Shown piece by piece: positions 19,283-30,050 of a DNA stretch of 64,000 nucleotides. Position 1 is the stretch's first letter. Each line of letters opens with the position of its first letter. A model generated the notes under the pieces. It did not search any database and was not told the DNA's origin. It saw only the letters and a list, made by a program, of their open reading frames with translations. The translations under genes were made by a program, and so were the position numbers. The DNA comes from Halicephalobus mephisto (taxonomy: Eukaryota > Nematoda > Chromadorea > Rhabditida > Panagrolaimidae): positions 620,001-684,000 of the forward strand of contig SWDT01000070.1 of NCBI GenBank assembly GCA_009193035.1, written 5' to 3'.

Positions 19283-22200
19283 ATGGCAAATGTTAGTACA
19301 CAACGTTTCATCTGGTCTTTGGTGATCATTGAGTTTTAAAAAATTTAATTTTTTTTCTTATTTTAGAATTTCAAAGGTGTTTCAGATTTTTGAAAAAAAT
19401 TTTAAATTTTATTTTTTTTCTAAAATTTCCAAAATTATTTAAAATTATTTTTTTTATAAAATTATTCAAAATTATTTTTTTTATAAAATTTTTAAAATTA
19501 TTTTTTTCTAAAATTTCCAAAATTATTTAAAATTATTTTTTTTATAAAATTATTCAAAATTACTTTTTTTTATAAAATTTTTAAAATTATTTTTTTTTTA
19601 TAAAATTATTTAAAATTATTTTTTTTTATAAAATTTTTATAATTTTTTGCTGAATTTAGAAAAACAAAAAATTTCTACGAAATTAAAATTAATAATTTTT
19701 TTGTTTTTAGAAAAAATTTAAAAATGAATCCGAAATAAACGTCCTGTTTGATTCTGAAGACAACCCAAAATGGTATTACAGTATGCTCTACTTCAATGCC
19801 TTCATGGCAGTTATGTCTACCATAATTAGTTTATTTTTTATTTTCACCAAAACGCCTCCGGCACTTGGGTCTTACAGATATTTTTTAATAAATATTTCGG
19901 TAAATAGAATTACGGATTATGCGACGTTTCGGTCCTAAGCATTTATCTTCCAATTTTGAAGTTCAAACTGAACAGAAACCGCTTAAATACAGTAACCAAA
20001 GCCGTAGATTCTGAATCAGAAATCAGAATTAAAAGTAACCTTCAGAATTCAGGATTCTGAATACCTATTCTGAATTTTTATTTTTAAATATTCTTAAAGT
20101 TGAACAAAAACTGCTTAAATACAATAACCAAAGCCATCGATTCTGAATCAGGAATCAAAATTAAAAGTAACCTTCTGAATTCAGGATTCTGAAGACTCAT
20201 TCTGAATTTTTATTTTTAAATATTCTTAAAGTTGAACAAAAACCGCTTAAATACAGTAACTAAAGCCGTAAATTCTGAATCTGAAATCAAAATTAATAAT
20301 CAACCTTCAGAATTCAGGATTCTGAAGACTACCTCTGGATTTTAAAAATATTTGAAATTTTATATCAAAATTATTTTAAAAAAAGAAACTTCTCTAAAAT
20401 GGTTTTTGAAGTACTGTATAACAGATACAAAATTATTTAAAATTATTTTTTTTAAATTGAAGTTGTCAAAATTGGAACATAAATGTCTGGAAAAAACGTC
20501 CCATCACGCGATTACGGTAATTTCGAAACGGGGGTTTTTACAGTTGTGGGCCTTCCGGATTCGACTTTTACACTACAGTAATCTACCAGCCGAAGGTTTT
20601 GTTCCCCGCGATGATGATGTGCCCTAAGGGTCTGATGCACTCCAGAAGCCTCTTCGTCGCCTACGGAGCTTTTGTAAAATTTTCAAAAATTACTGTAATT
20701 ATAAAAATACCGTAATTTTTAGGCAGTAATTTTAGTATTCTACAGTGCTGGGGCGATCGCGGTCCTAAGTGCCTTTGGCTACAGATACGCCGTCATGACC
20801 GATTCGAAGTCGAAGATGATGACTAAGAAGGTCCTAATCCCTCTGGCCATCTTCCACATCGTCTACATGTCTCCAACGATCATTTTTTATCTTTTATCCA
20901 TTGGCGACAGACAAGCCATAGAAAAATCACTAATAGAAGTAAAAAATTTTAAAAATATTTTAAAAAAAATTAATCTTCAAAAATTATATAAAAAAATAAT
21001 TTCAAATTTCTCTAAAAAATTAATTTTTAAAAATTATATTAAAAATTATTTCAAATATTTCTAAAAAATTATATAAAAAAATAAGTTTAAATTTCTCTAA
21101 AAAATTAATTTTTAAAAATTATATTAAAAATTGATTTTAAATTTTTCTAAAAAATTAATTTTTTTAAAATTTTATAAAAATTGATTTTAAATTTCTCTAA
21201 AAAATAAATTTTTTAAAATTTATTAAAAATTGATTTTGAATTTTTCTAAAAAATAAATTTTTTAAAATTTATTAAAAATTGATTTTAAATTTTTCTAAAA
21301 AATAAATTTTTTTAAATTTATTAAAAATTCATTTTGAATTTTTCTAAAAAATTAAAAACTTTCCAGATATGGCCAGGGATTTCGAGACATTTCCGCGAAG
21401 ACGAGGCATGTTCCGCACTTTCCTTCCATGTGACGAGTTTTCCGTATATTTTCCTCGTTTCTTGTGTTATTCAATTCACAGCTATCATTCCAGTTTCGTT
21501 ATTTTTAATTTTCAAATGTTTTACGACTTTGAGTTTGAAAAAGAACTTCATGTCCAGGAGGACCTACAGGATGCACCGACAGCTCCTGGTCAGCCTGATG
21601 TTCCAGCTGCTGGTCCCCGTGGCCACGCTGGTCCTCCCGAACACCTTCAACGCCTGCGTCACGTTGTTCGAGATTGAGGGCGTCAAAGGTTGGGTTTTTC
21701 AGAAAACATAAAATTAAACATTATGGTCAAAAATAACTTTACTTTTTTATTTAATTAATATTTAATATATTTATGAAATTTTGAAACCAATTTCTAAGCC
21801 ACTTCGATAATCAAATTGTTTTTGTGAAATCTTAATTTTAGATTTTATTAGACTAATAAAAGTCCTATATCTCTGATTTTAGGTCTTTTCAGGCTGGTTT
21901 AGGTTCTTCAAGATCTAGTTTCAAACTTTTTAGACTGTTTCAGGTCTTTTCAGGCTGGTTCAGGTCTTTTTGGACCAGCCTAGGTCCTTCCATATCTTCG
22001 ATTTTAGGTCTTTTCAGGCTGGTTCAGGTCCTTTAAGATCTTTGGTTTTAAACTTTTTAGGCTGGTTTAGGTCTTTTCAGACTGGTTCAGGTCTTTTTGG
22101 ACCGGCCTAGGTCCTTCCATATCTCCGATTTTAGGTCTTTTCAGGCTGGTTTAGGTCCTTTAAGATCTTTGGTTTTAAAGTTTTTAGACTGTTTCAGGTC

Positions 22201-23207
22201 TTTTCAGGCTGGTTCAGGTCCTTCAAAGTCTGGTTTCAAACTTTTTAGGCTGTTTCAGGTCTTTTTGGACCGGCCTAGGTCCTTCCATATCTTCGATTTT
22301 AGGTCTTTTCAGGCCGGTTTAGGTTCTTCAAGATCTAGTTTCAAACTTTTTAGGCTGGTTTAGGTCTTTTCAGGCTGGTTCAGGTCCTTCAAAGTCTGGT
22401 TTCAAACTTTCTAGGTTGTTTCAGGTCTTTTTGGACCGGCCTAGGTCCTTCCATATCTCCGATTTTAGGTCTTTTCAGGCTGGTTCAGGTCCTTTTAGAT
22501 CTTTGGTTTTGAAGTTTTTAGGCTCATATAAATCTTTCTAGATCTCTGATTTTAGACCTTTTTGAATTGGTCTACGTCTTTTCAGAACAACAGGCAATTC
22601 TCCTGCATCGGTAGCTTGGGTTCTTCTAGGTCATTTGGTAATCCTTTCACATCCTTAATTTAGGGCTTGTTGGATTACAGTAGGTCCTTCAAGGTCATTC
22701 GGCAACATTTCCAACATCCCTGATTAGTTTCTTCCCAGGTTGATCTAGGTCCTTCTAGGCCATTCCGCAATCTCCCTGCGCTTTTTTTTGGGTCTTATTA
22801 GGCCGGTTTAGGTCCTTCTAGACCGTTCTACAATCACCTCACAGACGTACCTACCTAGTCGGTACAAATACAGTAATTTCCTACTTGGAGAATATTTTTT
22901 ATTTCATATTCACTTTATATAAAATTTCCATATTTTTCTTCTCCACACATGTACTGTAAAATCGAAACTTAAAATAACGGTTAATTTTCCAGCTCTCCCG
23001 CAGATCCTGTTCATAATTGCTACTCTTCACTCGCCCCTGAATACCGTAATGATGCTTCTCCTCATCGGTCCGTTCAGACGGTATTTGTTGAGCAAGATCT
23101 GGAAATTCAGAATCCCCCAGTTTTCAAGAGACAGGGTTTCCCAGCCTTCGATGGCTATTGCCTCACATCAGATAACTCCAGATCGAAGAATTTCGAGAAA
23201 TACATAA
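19283..23207 (+). CDS. Str-superfamily (srh/sri-like) 7TM chemoreceptor with exon-2 frameshift
   Basis: Exons 19711-19899, 20544-20673, 20723-20938, 21367-21688 and 22993-23207, plus a likely first coding exon 19283-19321 (ATG; low confidence). About 370 residues. Segments typical of nematode srh/sri receptors are present in order: KTPPALGSYRYFLINIS after TM1, IYQPKVLFPAMMM in TM3, GYRYAVMTDSKS after TM4, SRRTYRMHRQLLVSLMFQ leading into TM6, and LHSPLNTVMMLLLIGPFRR at TM7. Exon 2 is 130 bases although both flanking phases are zero: its start reads LWAF in frame, whereas DFYTTVIYQP continues one frame later. This is either a pseudogene, an assembly error or a missed micro-exon. Predicted role: chemosensory receptor in ciliated neurons (family knowledge). 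Confidence 0.7.
19965..20345. repeat. Three-copy 130-bp repeat in receptor intron
   Basis: Three copies begin with AACCGCTTAAATACAGTAAC or AACTGCTTAAATACAATAAC near 19978, 20107 and 20240 and end in TTCAGGATTCTGA. All lie in the intron before exon 2 of the Str-like receptor. Confidence 0.75.
21870..22860. repeat. Minisatellite in receptor intron (GGTCTTTTCAGGCTGGTT)
   Basis: At least 15 degenerate units of GGTCTTTTCAGGCTGGTT, grouped in longer blocks with TTGGACCGGCCTAGGTCC and ATCTCCGATTTT, fill most of the 1.3-kb intron before the last exon. Each unit contains a TTTTCAGG, that is, a decoy splice acceptor. Confidence 0.8.
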
Positions 23208-24049
23208 ATTTAAAAAATAGAAAATTAATAAAATAGAAATTTTTAAATTTCTAAAATCTTCCAAAATTTTGAAAAAGTAGAATTTTTGAAGACTTCTGAA
23301 TTTTAAAGTTTTTAAAATTTTCCGAAATTTTTCAGTTTTTTAATTTTGGAATTTTTCAGAAGCTCGTGACAGTTTCTGAAAACTTTTAAAATCTCATAAG
23401 CTTCTGAAAACTTCTAGAATTTTAGAAATTTTTAAAACTTTTTAAAATTTTCTAGTTTTTAGAATTCAGAACTTTTTAAAATTTTTTAGTTTTTAGAATT
23501 TTTCAAAGCTTCAGAATCCTTCTAGAATCTCTTAAAAATCTTTAGAGCTTTTTGGAATTTCCCAGAAGTCTTCTAAAATCTCTTCAAAAGTTCGAGAACT
23601 TTCCATAATCTTTCAGAAGCTCCTGGAGCCTTCTAAAATCCCTTACAAGCTTCTCAGAATCCTGTAGGAGCTTCTAGAATTTTATAAAAGTTCCTACATT
23701 TCAGTGAAAGATTCTGAATCGTTTTACCGAGCAGTAATTCAAAGAATAATAATTTTCACCTAGCTGGAAATAATTCTATCTCCATATGACTGATTTTTAT
23801 TCTTGCTGCTCACAACAGAACCTCCATATGGAGCGTTCTTGGGCTCGTCTCATCCGTGTTGGTCTATTAACTGTCATCTTTTTTGTTTCTAGCTTTGAGG
23901 TGTTCATAGTTGTCTTAACTGTCGTCAAAATCGCTGACTTTTGCTCTGAAATTTTTCTAGACTTTCCGGAGAGATTTGACTTTGAGATCCAATCATTTTT
24001 TATCGTTTAAACTATTTTTGGTAACAGGTCGTTAGCTGGTCAGATTCGG
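23208..24049. other. Intergenic, repetitive
   Basis: From 23210 to 23720 the DNA is made of short AGAATC/TTCTAAAA repeats. A frame at 23786-24010 (+) contains a hydrophobic stretch but no acceptor, partner exon or family resemblance and is not called a gene. Confidence 0.4.
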
Positions 24050-24500
24050 GAACCTGACTGAACTGGCTCATTTCGCAATGAAAGCCGAAAAAGATGACTC
24101 AGAAGACGAAATCATTGTCACAAAAGTCCCTGATGATAGTGATTGTTAGGATAAAAACAGAAAGAATATCACTAATCCTTATTCAACAACAAAGCACGGA
24201 CAACAACTATATCACTGCCAAATGACAACCGAGAGCCATTCACGCTCTACAGTATTCCACGCTCCCTGATATTCAGGCTATCCCTTTGAGTGCCCTCTGT
24301 CTTAACTAGTTTCTGTCCCAACAGCAATGAGATTTTTTCTGAGTTGAACTGGATCATTTCGCAATGATGAAAATTGAAAAAGACGACTCAGAAGACGGAA
24401 TTACCGTCACGAAAGTCCCTGATGATCGTAACGAGATCGGTCACTTACTGGCGCGAGTGGAGTCATTTCGCAATAGTGAAGGGATGATTTAGAAGAATAA
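24050..24500 (+). repeat. Two units of the KVPDD repeat, split by a MITE
   Basis: Two units (24065-24140 and 24345-24480) share CATTTCGCAATGA, GACTCAGAAGACG and GTCACRAAAGTCCCTGATGA. Both read in frame from an ATG as K-D-D-S-E-D-[EG]-I-[IT]-V-T-K-V-P-D-D. The second continues with GGCGCGAGTGGAGTCATTTC, which also matches the reverse complement of the array at 1255-2180. A MITE copy sits between them. Confidence 0.7.
24144..24323 (+). mobile_element. MITE-like element, copy A (180 bp, both ends present)
   Basis: Starts TGTTAGGATAAAAAC and ends GTTTCTGTCCCAACA, giving 15-bp terminal inverted repeats with three mismatches. It contains one copy of the CTCCCTGATATTCAGGCTAT block. It interrupts the KVPDD repeat, so it inserted after that array formed. 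Target duplication is not clear (GTGAT on the left, GCAAT on the right). Confidence 0.7.
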
Positions 24501-24539
24501 AATCAAGCATGTGGGATAATCAGGTCATCCTTACGGAAT

Positions 24540-24860
24540 GATATATGGATTTTCTTTGCGATACTGAAATTCGCTGCTGTGTATGAATCTTCACTATGAA
24601 TATATGAATCTCACTGATATATGGATATTTTCTACGATGTGTGAAATTCGTTGATATATGGATATTTCCTACGATGTGTGAAATTTGTTGATATATGGAT
24701 ATTTTCTATGATGTATGAAATTCGTTGATATATGGATACTTTCTACGATATATGAAATTCGTTGATATATGGATATTTCCTATTAATGTATAAATTTCAC
24801 TGCGGCATGAATCTTTCCTATAATACATTGAATTCACCATGATATATGAAAGTTATTCCT
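24540..24860. repeat. GATATATGGATATTTTCTAC minisatellite
   Basis: Seven or eight units of about 38-40 bp containing GAAATTCGTTGATATATGGA precede the collagen 3' end. Confidence 0.75.
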
Positions 24861-25171
24861 TTTTCTATTGCGCTACTGTTATGACACCTGATTATTTCGA
24901 GATGAACTGTGGGGTCCTACGAATCAAGTACTAAGGGGAAATCCGTCATGAAGCCCCAATAACACTCGTCAACTGATGATTGCACTTTATTTTTCGGAAG
25001 CAAGGAAATCAAGGAAGTTAAATTAGGATGCAAGTACCTTGCCGCCACATCGCCTCACTAGAGCCATCCATCTCAAAGAAGTCATCGTCGTCGTCATTTA
25101 TGGTCTTGGCTCAAACCATCGCGTCCTTTTTCGCTTTTGGCATTGTGCAAAGTGCAATCATAATGAGGAAC

Positions 25172-26249
25172 TTAGTGGCGGTAAGGACCGTTGCCTCCGC
25201 TGCTGAATCCACGAGCATCGCTGTTGCGGGTTGGGCAAGGACAGTAGGCGGCGTCTTTTCCGACGCGTCCTTCTTCTCCAGCATCTCCTTCTGGTCCTCG
25301 TTCTCCTTCGTCTCCAGTAGGTCCTTGGTCTCCGGTAGGTCCTTGAGGTCCGGGTTCTCCTGGACCTCCGTCCTCTCCAGGAGGTCCTTGAGGACCAGTA
25401 GGACCGGCAGGACCACGTTGACCCTTGGGTCCGGGACGGCCAATGGGCTTCTGTCCGTCGGATCCCTGAAAGTTTGATTGTCAGTTACAATTGTGAAATG
25501 AGTAAAATTACTTTTTCTCCTCGAGGACCGGGCAATCCAATAGGTCCGGGGGGTCCAGGGGGTCCTGGTTCTCCGGTGGTTCCGGGATGTCCGTCTCTGC
25601 CAGACATGCCGTCTTGGCCTTTGGGTCCGGCCAATCCACGAGCACCTGGCTTTCCGATAGGTCCTGGAGCTCCGACAGGACCAGCAGGACAAGTGAAACA
25701 TCCAGAAGTATCAGATTCAGGAGTGACGTCTTCAGCATCAACTCCAGCAACTCCGTCAACACCAGGAAGACCGTCATGTCCAGACTTGCCAGGAAGACCC
25801 TTAGGTCCTGGAGGTCCTGCAGGACATGTGTTGTCAGCTCCGAGTTTGCATCCACATCCGGCTCCAGCAGCTCCAGATCCACTTGAGAGGGCTGGAGGAA
25901 CAGATGGAGGAGCAGCTCCGTCAGGGATTCCTGGAGCAGCACCAGACGAGCTTCCTTGAGGGCCTTCAGGTCCACTAGGTCCGCTAGGTCCACTAGGTCC
26001 AGATGGTCCAGTAGATCCACCTCCAAGATTATCGTAATCTTGACGACGGAAACGTTTCTTAGTGGCTCCAATTCTCATTAAATCATGCCACAAGTCATCA
26101 GTAGTACTTCTGAATTGTCCAATCTCATTGTCAAGTTCATTCCAGATAGATTGAACGTCAGAATAGATGTTGCCAATGACGAAGAGGCATGCGATCAGCG
26201 TAACGCCCGAAATGGACGAGGCCAAAAATGTGGCCGTGTGCACTTGCAT
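25172..26249 (-). CDS. Cuticle collagen
   Basis: Structural collagen of the cuticle. Two coding exons, 26249-25512 and 25465-25172, 343 residues, split by a 46-bp intron between G-E-K and G-S-D. Residues about 8-27 ([19 protein letters not shown]) form the N-terminal membrane or signal segment, followed by the nematode cuticle collagen N domain ([18 protein letters not shown]...TDDLWHDLM). KKRFRRQ is a furin-type processing site. Gly-X-Y blocks are separated by cysteine knots (GCGCKLG...TC, GCFTC) and end with AAYCPCP. The last residues are GNGPYRH. GC content is far above neighbours because of Gly/Pro codons. A TATA box and a putative non-coding first exon (about 27000-26963) lie upstream, with an acceptor TTTCCAG two bases before the ATG, so the 5' intron is about 710 bp. 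Paralog identity cannot be resolved by eye. Confidence 0.93.
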
Positions 26250-26329
26250 CCCTGGAAATTTCCTATTTTTAAAAACTCAAAAATCGTTATTTTTATAACA
26301 TTGAAATTCCGTAGAATTTTCTAGAATCT

Positions 26330-26790
26330 TTCACAATTCACAAAATAAGATTCCGAAGCTTTCAGTAACCTCATTAAAGTCTTCTGTAAGATTCTGAAAC
26401 CTTCAATAACCTCACTGAAGTCTTCTATAAGATTTTGGAGCTTTCTAGAATCCATCGGAAGATTCTGAAGTCCTTAAAAACTTCATGAAAAATTTTCAAG
26501 CCTTCTAGAATCTTCTTTGGCTTCTAGGACCTTTCAGAATCTGCCGGAAGATTCTGAAGTCTTCAATAACCTTATTGAAATCTTCTGTAAGATTCTGGAG
26601 CCTTCTAGAATCCATCGGAAGATTCTGAAGTCCTTAAAAACTTCATGAAAAATTTTCAAGTCTTCTAGAATCTTCTTTGGCTTCTAGGACCTTTCAGAAT
26701 CTGCCAGAAGATTCTGAAGTCTTCAATAACCTCACTGAAATCTTCTGAATTCTTCTAGAATCTTCTTCAAAATTCCGAAATTTTAAAATT
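26330..26790. repeat. Tandem repeat, about 165-bp unit, in the collagen 5' intron
   Basis: Two and a half copies of a block with CTTCAATAACC, ATCCATCGGAAGATTCTGAA and TTTGGCTTCTAGGACCTTTC. It lies in the presumed leader intron of the collagen gene. Confidence 0.7.
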
Positions 26791-27020
26791 TCACAAAAAT
26801 TTCAAAAATTTTTCAAAATCTAATTCAAATTTTCCGTGAATTTTCGAAATCAAGATTCTGGAAGATTCCAAAAATTCGTGCTGAGACAATTCCGTAACAA
26901 CACTTATTTTGAATTTTTTAAATAATCGAAAATTATTTAAAATTTAAACGAAGAAAACAAACCTAGAGCAAGCAATCCGAATAAGACCGCGTCTCTGTGA
27001 TTCTGCCGTATCTGAATCCG

Positions 27021-27028
27021 CTTTTATA
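27021..27028 (-). promoter_or_regulatory. TATA box of the collagen gene
   Basis: TATAAAAG on the minus strand, followed about 25-30 bases downstream by an exon-like segment (GAATCACAGAGACGCGG) that ends in a donor CTAG|GTTTGT at 26963. Position and consensus fit a strong collagen promoter. Confidence 0.6.
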
Positions 27029-27029
27029 C

Positions 27030-28376
27030 AGAATCTCGAGAACCAAAAAACGAGGTCACACCCGACAAACGTCTGTTTCGTTTTTTTCAAGATCCTGGAA
27101 AAACCCATTTTTGTGCAAAATTGCCTCAGGGAAAATTTCAGAGCATTCATCTCAAAAAACGGGTTGAAGACTGATTTTCGGGAATTTTTTCGGTTTTCTT
27201 AAAACAAAAAATTCCCAAAAATCCCTATCATGGAAAATCAATCGAAAAATATCTTTAAAAAAATCACATTTAGTAAAAAATAAAATTTAAATTTAAAAAA
27301 AATAAAAAATAAAACTTTAATTTAAAAAAAATTTAAAATTAAATTTAAAAAAATAAAAATTAAATTTAAAAAAATTTAAAAACTAAATTTAAAAAAAATT
27401 TAAAATAAAATTTTAAAAAATAAAAATTTAATTTAAAAAAAATTTAAAATTTAAAAAGAAATAATTTTTTTTAAATTACTTTTTTAAAGAAATTATAGAA
27501 AATTTAAAGATTACTGTAGTTACAAATTTTATTTTTTAAAATTAATTTTTATTTAAAAAATTAAAATAATTTGTTTTGAAAAATTCCCTAAATTACGGTA
27601 TCTAGATAGGTGTACAGTATATTGTGGGAGGTTTTGGATATTTTCAGAATCTACAGGATATTTTTAAAATTGTTCGAAATTTCATAAATGTTAAATTTCA
27701 CATTTTTGGGTCTAAAACAGAAAATTCTGAAAGTTTTAGTTGAGATCAGTTTTCGAAATTTTTTAACAAAATAATTCTATTTTTGGGAATTGTACAATTT
27801 AAGAATTTATTTCGAGTTTTTTAAACTTTACAAAATCACATAAATTTCCATTCTTGGTCTCAACTGGAAAATTTCACAATTTCGTGTCGAGAGAATTATT
27901 TGAAGTTTTTTATATAAAATTATATTTTTATAATTCTTTGATTTTTTAATCTTTCAGAATCACGTAAGTATAAATTGTAGTTTGTGGTCTCAACTGGAAG
28001 ATTTCGCAATTTCGTGTCGAGAGGATTTCTCGGAATTTGATTTCGAATGTTTCCATTTTTGTGATTTGTTTTTATTTAACTTTAATGATTAATCTTAACA
28101 ATTACAATTAAAAACAGTAAATGCCGGATAAGTGGGTCAAGTGATCAAAGCGACAGATTTCTGTTTTCCAGGGGGATCCAAATGGAGCAAATTAAAGTCG
28201 GAAAACTCCGGGAATCGCCCTCGGGGAAAACGAGAGTAGATCTATTTTTTCAAAAACTCGATTTAAAAAAGTCCAATTTTACTAAAAAATTATTTATGTT
28301 AAAAATTTTTGAATTTTTAAATATTTTTTTTTTTAAGAAAGGTTTACTAGTGACGAAACCAACAATCTTCATTATC
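27030..28376. other. Intergenic, AT-rich; no gene
   Basis: The region upstream of the collagen promoter is simple A/T sequence (27260-27600) followed by two or three diverged copies of the GGTCTCAACTGG ... GTGTCGAGAG repeat (27720-28030). A frame at 28182-28523 (+) overlaps the end of the minus-strand gene and is a shadow. Confidence 0.5.
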
Positions 28377-29947
28377 TCAGTCGTTAGGGTTTCCGGGATT
28401 TTCATCGGGCAGATTTTCATAATTGTTTGTTCTAAAACATGGAATTTTTGGATGAATAAAATCCCAAATTTTTCTTCCCCAGATACAAATTACTACAATA
28501 AGGACCACAATGATAAAAAATAGTATAATAAGAACTTTAAAAATTTTGCTTGTCGAAAACTTATGACAAGGAGCTTCGTCCATGTCGAAGGGATAATCAC
28601 AGTCGAAAAAATCGATTCTGTGGGATTCATTTTTGACCCAGTAAATCAGCTCTCCCCCGTCCAATTCGATTTTTTCAACAATAAAATGAATTTTTAACAA
28701 CTCGTTCCAGTCATAAGTGACGTTGATTTCCATGACGTTCTTCAAAATTTGACTTTTGTTGGCAGTGACGACGAAGGTGTGAATTCCGAAGTAGACGTCG
28801 GAAAGATTCACTTTTCCTGTGAATGCAGTCACAGAATACGGTGGATTAGCCAGAGTGTCCACGAAGAACATCGACAAGGAATCCGACTGGATAGACACGG
28901 CTCTCAGAAGTCCGTTGACGTAATTATATCTCGTGATCGAAGCTACCGTAATACCATGGAGATCAATTTCCACCGGTCTGACACGTTTGATCATGTAAAC
29001 GACGTTCGTGGTGCCGTTCTCCGATTCCAAAAAAACATAATTCTGAAATTTCATTATTATAAAAATCCAAAAAAAACGTAATTCTGAAATTTCATTATTA
29101 CAAAAATCCAAAAAAAACATAATTCTGAAATTTCATTATTACAAAAATCCAAAAAAACATAATTCTGAAATTTCATTATTATAAAAGTCCAAAAAAAAGT
29201 AATTCTGGAACTTCATTATTATAAAAATCCAAAAAAACGTAATTCTGAAATTTTATTATTATAAAAATCCAAAAAAATTTACAAAATTATTTCCACACAA
29301 TTTTCGGAACTTTCATATCTTATTTCAAATTTTCGTCGGATTTTTTAAAACTTTAAAATTTCACAAAATTCCAAAATATTTAAAAAATCTAAAAAAATTT
29401 CGAAATATTTATAATAATTTTAAAATTTCCAAAAAAATAATTTTTAAAAAATTAATTTTTTTTTAATTTTAATTTTTAATTTTTTAAAATTTGATTTTTA
29501 AGAATTTTTAGAAAATTAATTTTTTTTTAATTTTGATTTTTAAGAATTTAAAAAAAATTTTAAAATTTTGATTTTTAAGAATTTTTAGAAAATTAATTTT
29601 TTTTTAATTTTGATTTTTAAGAATTCAAAAAAAAAACTTTTTAAAATTTTGATTTTTATAAATTTTTTTAATTTCAATTTTTAAGAATTTTTAAAATTTA
29701 CTTTTTTTCCCAATATTTGGGCCGTCCCGAGGTAGATGATGTTCGAACATTTGATTTCGCCTTCAATGAGAGCCTCGTATCTGTCGTCGTCATGGCAATC
29801 TGGAGGATCATCTTCCAGAAAATCTCGAAGTTCAGAATCGTTTAGTAAATCCTCAACTTCGGCCTTCCGATTGGAGTTTCTTGATAGAGTTACCGTAATC
29901 ACAGAAAACAAAAAAATTACAAAAAATAAAAAATTTAGAAATTTCAT
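28377..29947 (-). CDS. Type I membrane protein, unrecognised family
   Basis: Two exons, 29947-29702 and 29042-28377, 303 residues, joined in phase 0 (GKK | NYV). Residues 1-22 are a signal peptide (FLNFLFFVIFLFSVITVTLS). The ectodomain starts with an acidic segment (LNDSELRDFLEDDPPDC) and continues with several N-glycosylation sequons (NGT, NLS, NKS, NVT, NES), then a single membrane helix (KVLIILFFIIVVLIVVICIW) and a short basic/proline tail ending NPGNPND. The four ectodomain cysteines (residues about 50-70 and near the membrane) could form disulphides. No domain was recognised. The intron acceptor region is tandemly duplicated (29034-29275). A TATA-like box lies about 95 bp upstream. Confidence 0.75.
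29034..29275 (-). repeat. Six tandem 41-bp copies of a 3' splice-site region
   Basis: Each unit (minus strand) reads ATAATGAAATTTCAG then AATTA(T/C)GTTTTTTTTGGA, so it contains a consensus acceptor and the first bases of exon 2 of the type I membrane protein. The copy nearest the exon supplies the acceptor in my model; the other five lie in the intron. Confidence 0.8.
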
Positions 29948-30040
29948 TTTTTGAATTTTTTATTTAATGACGAAAATCGGAAAAAATGAAAAACAAAAAA
30001 TTGCTGATTTGACGAAAAACGGTCAAATAAGCACAAGTAT

Positions 30041-30050
30041 GATTTTTATA
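30041..30050 (-). promoter_or_regulatory. TATA-like box
   Basis: TATAAAAATC on the minus strand, 94-103 bases upstream of the ATG at 29947. Likely core promoter of the type I membrane protein gene; consensus only. Confidence 0.4.

Noticed and set aside
25485..26071. Other frames across the collagen gene on both strands
   Set aside because: Long open frames are a side effect of Gly-Pro repeat codons; only the frame with Gly-X-Y and cysteines is real.
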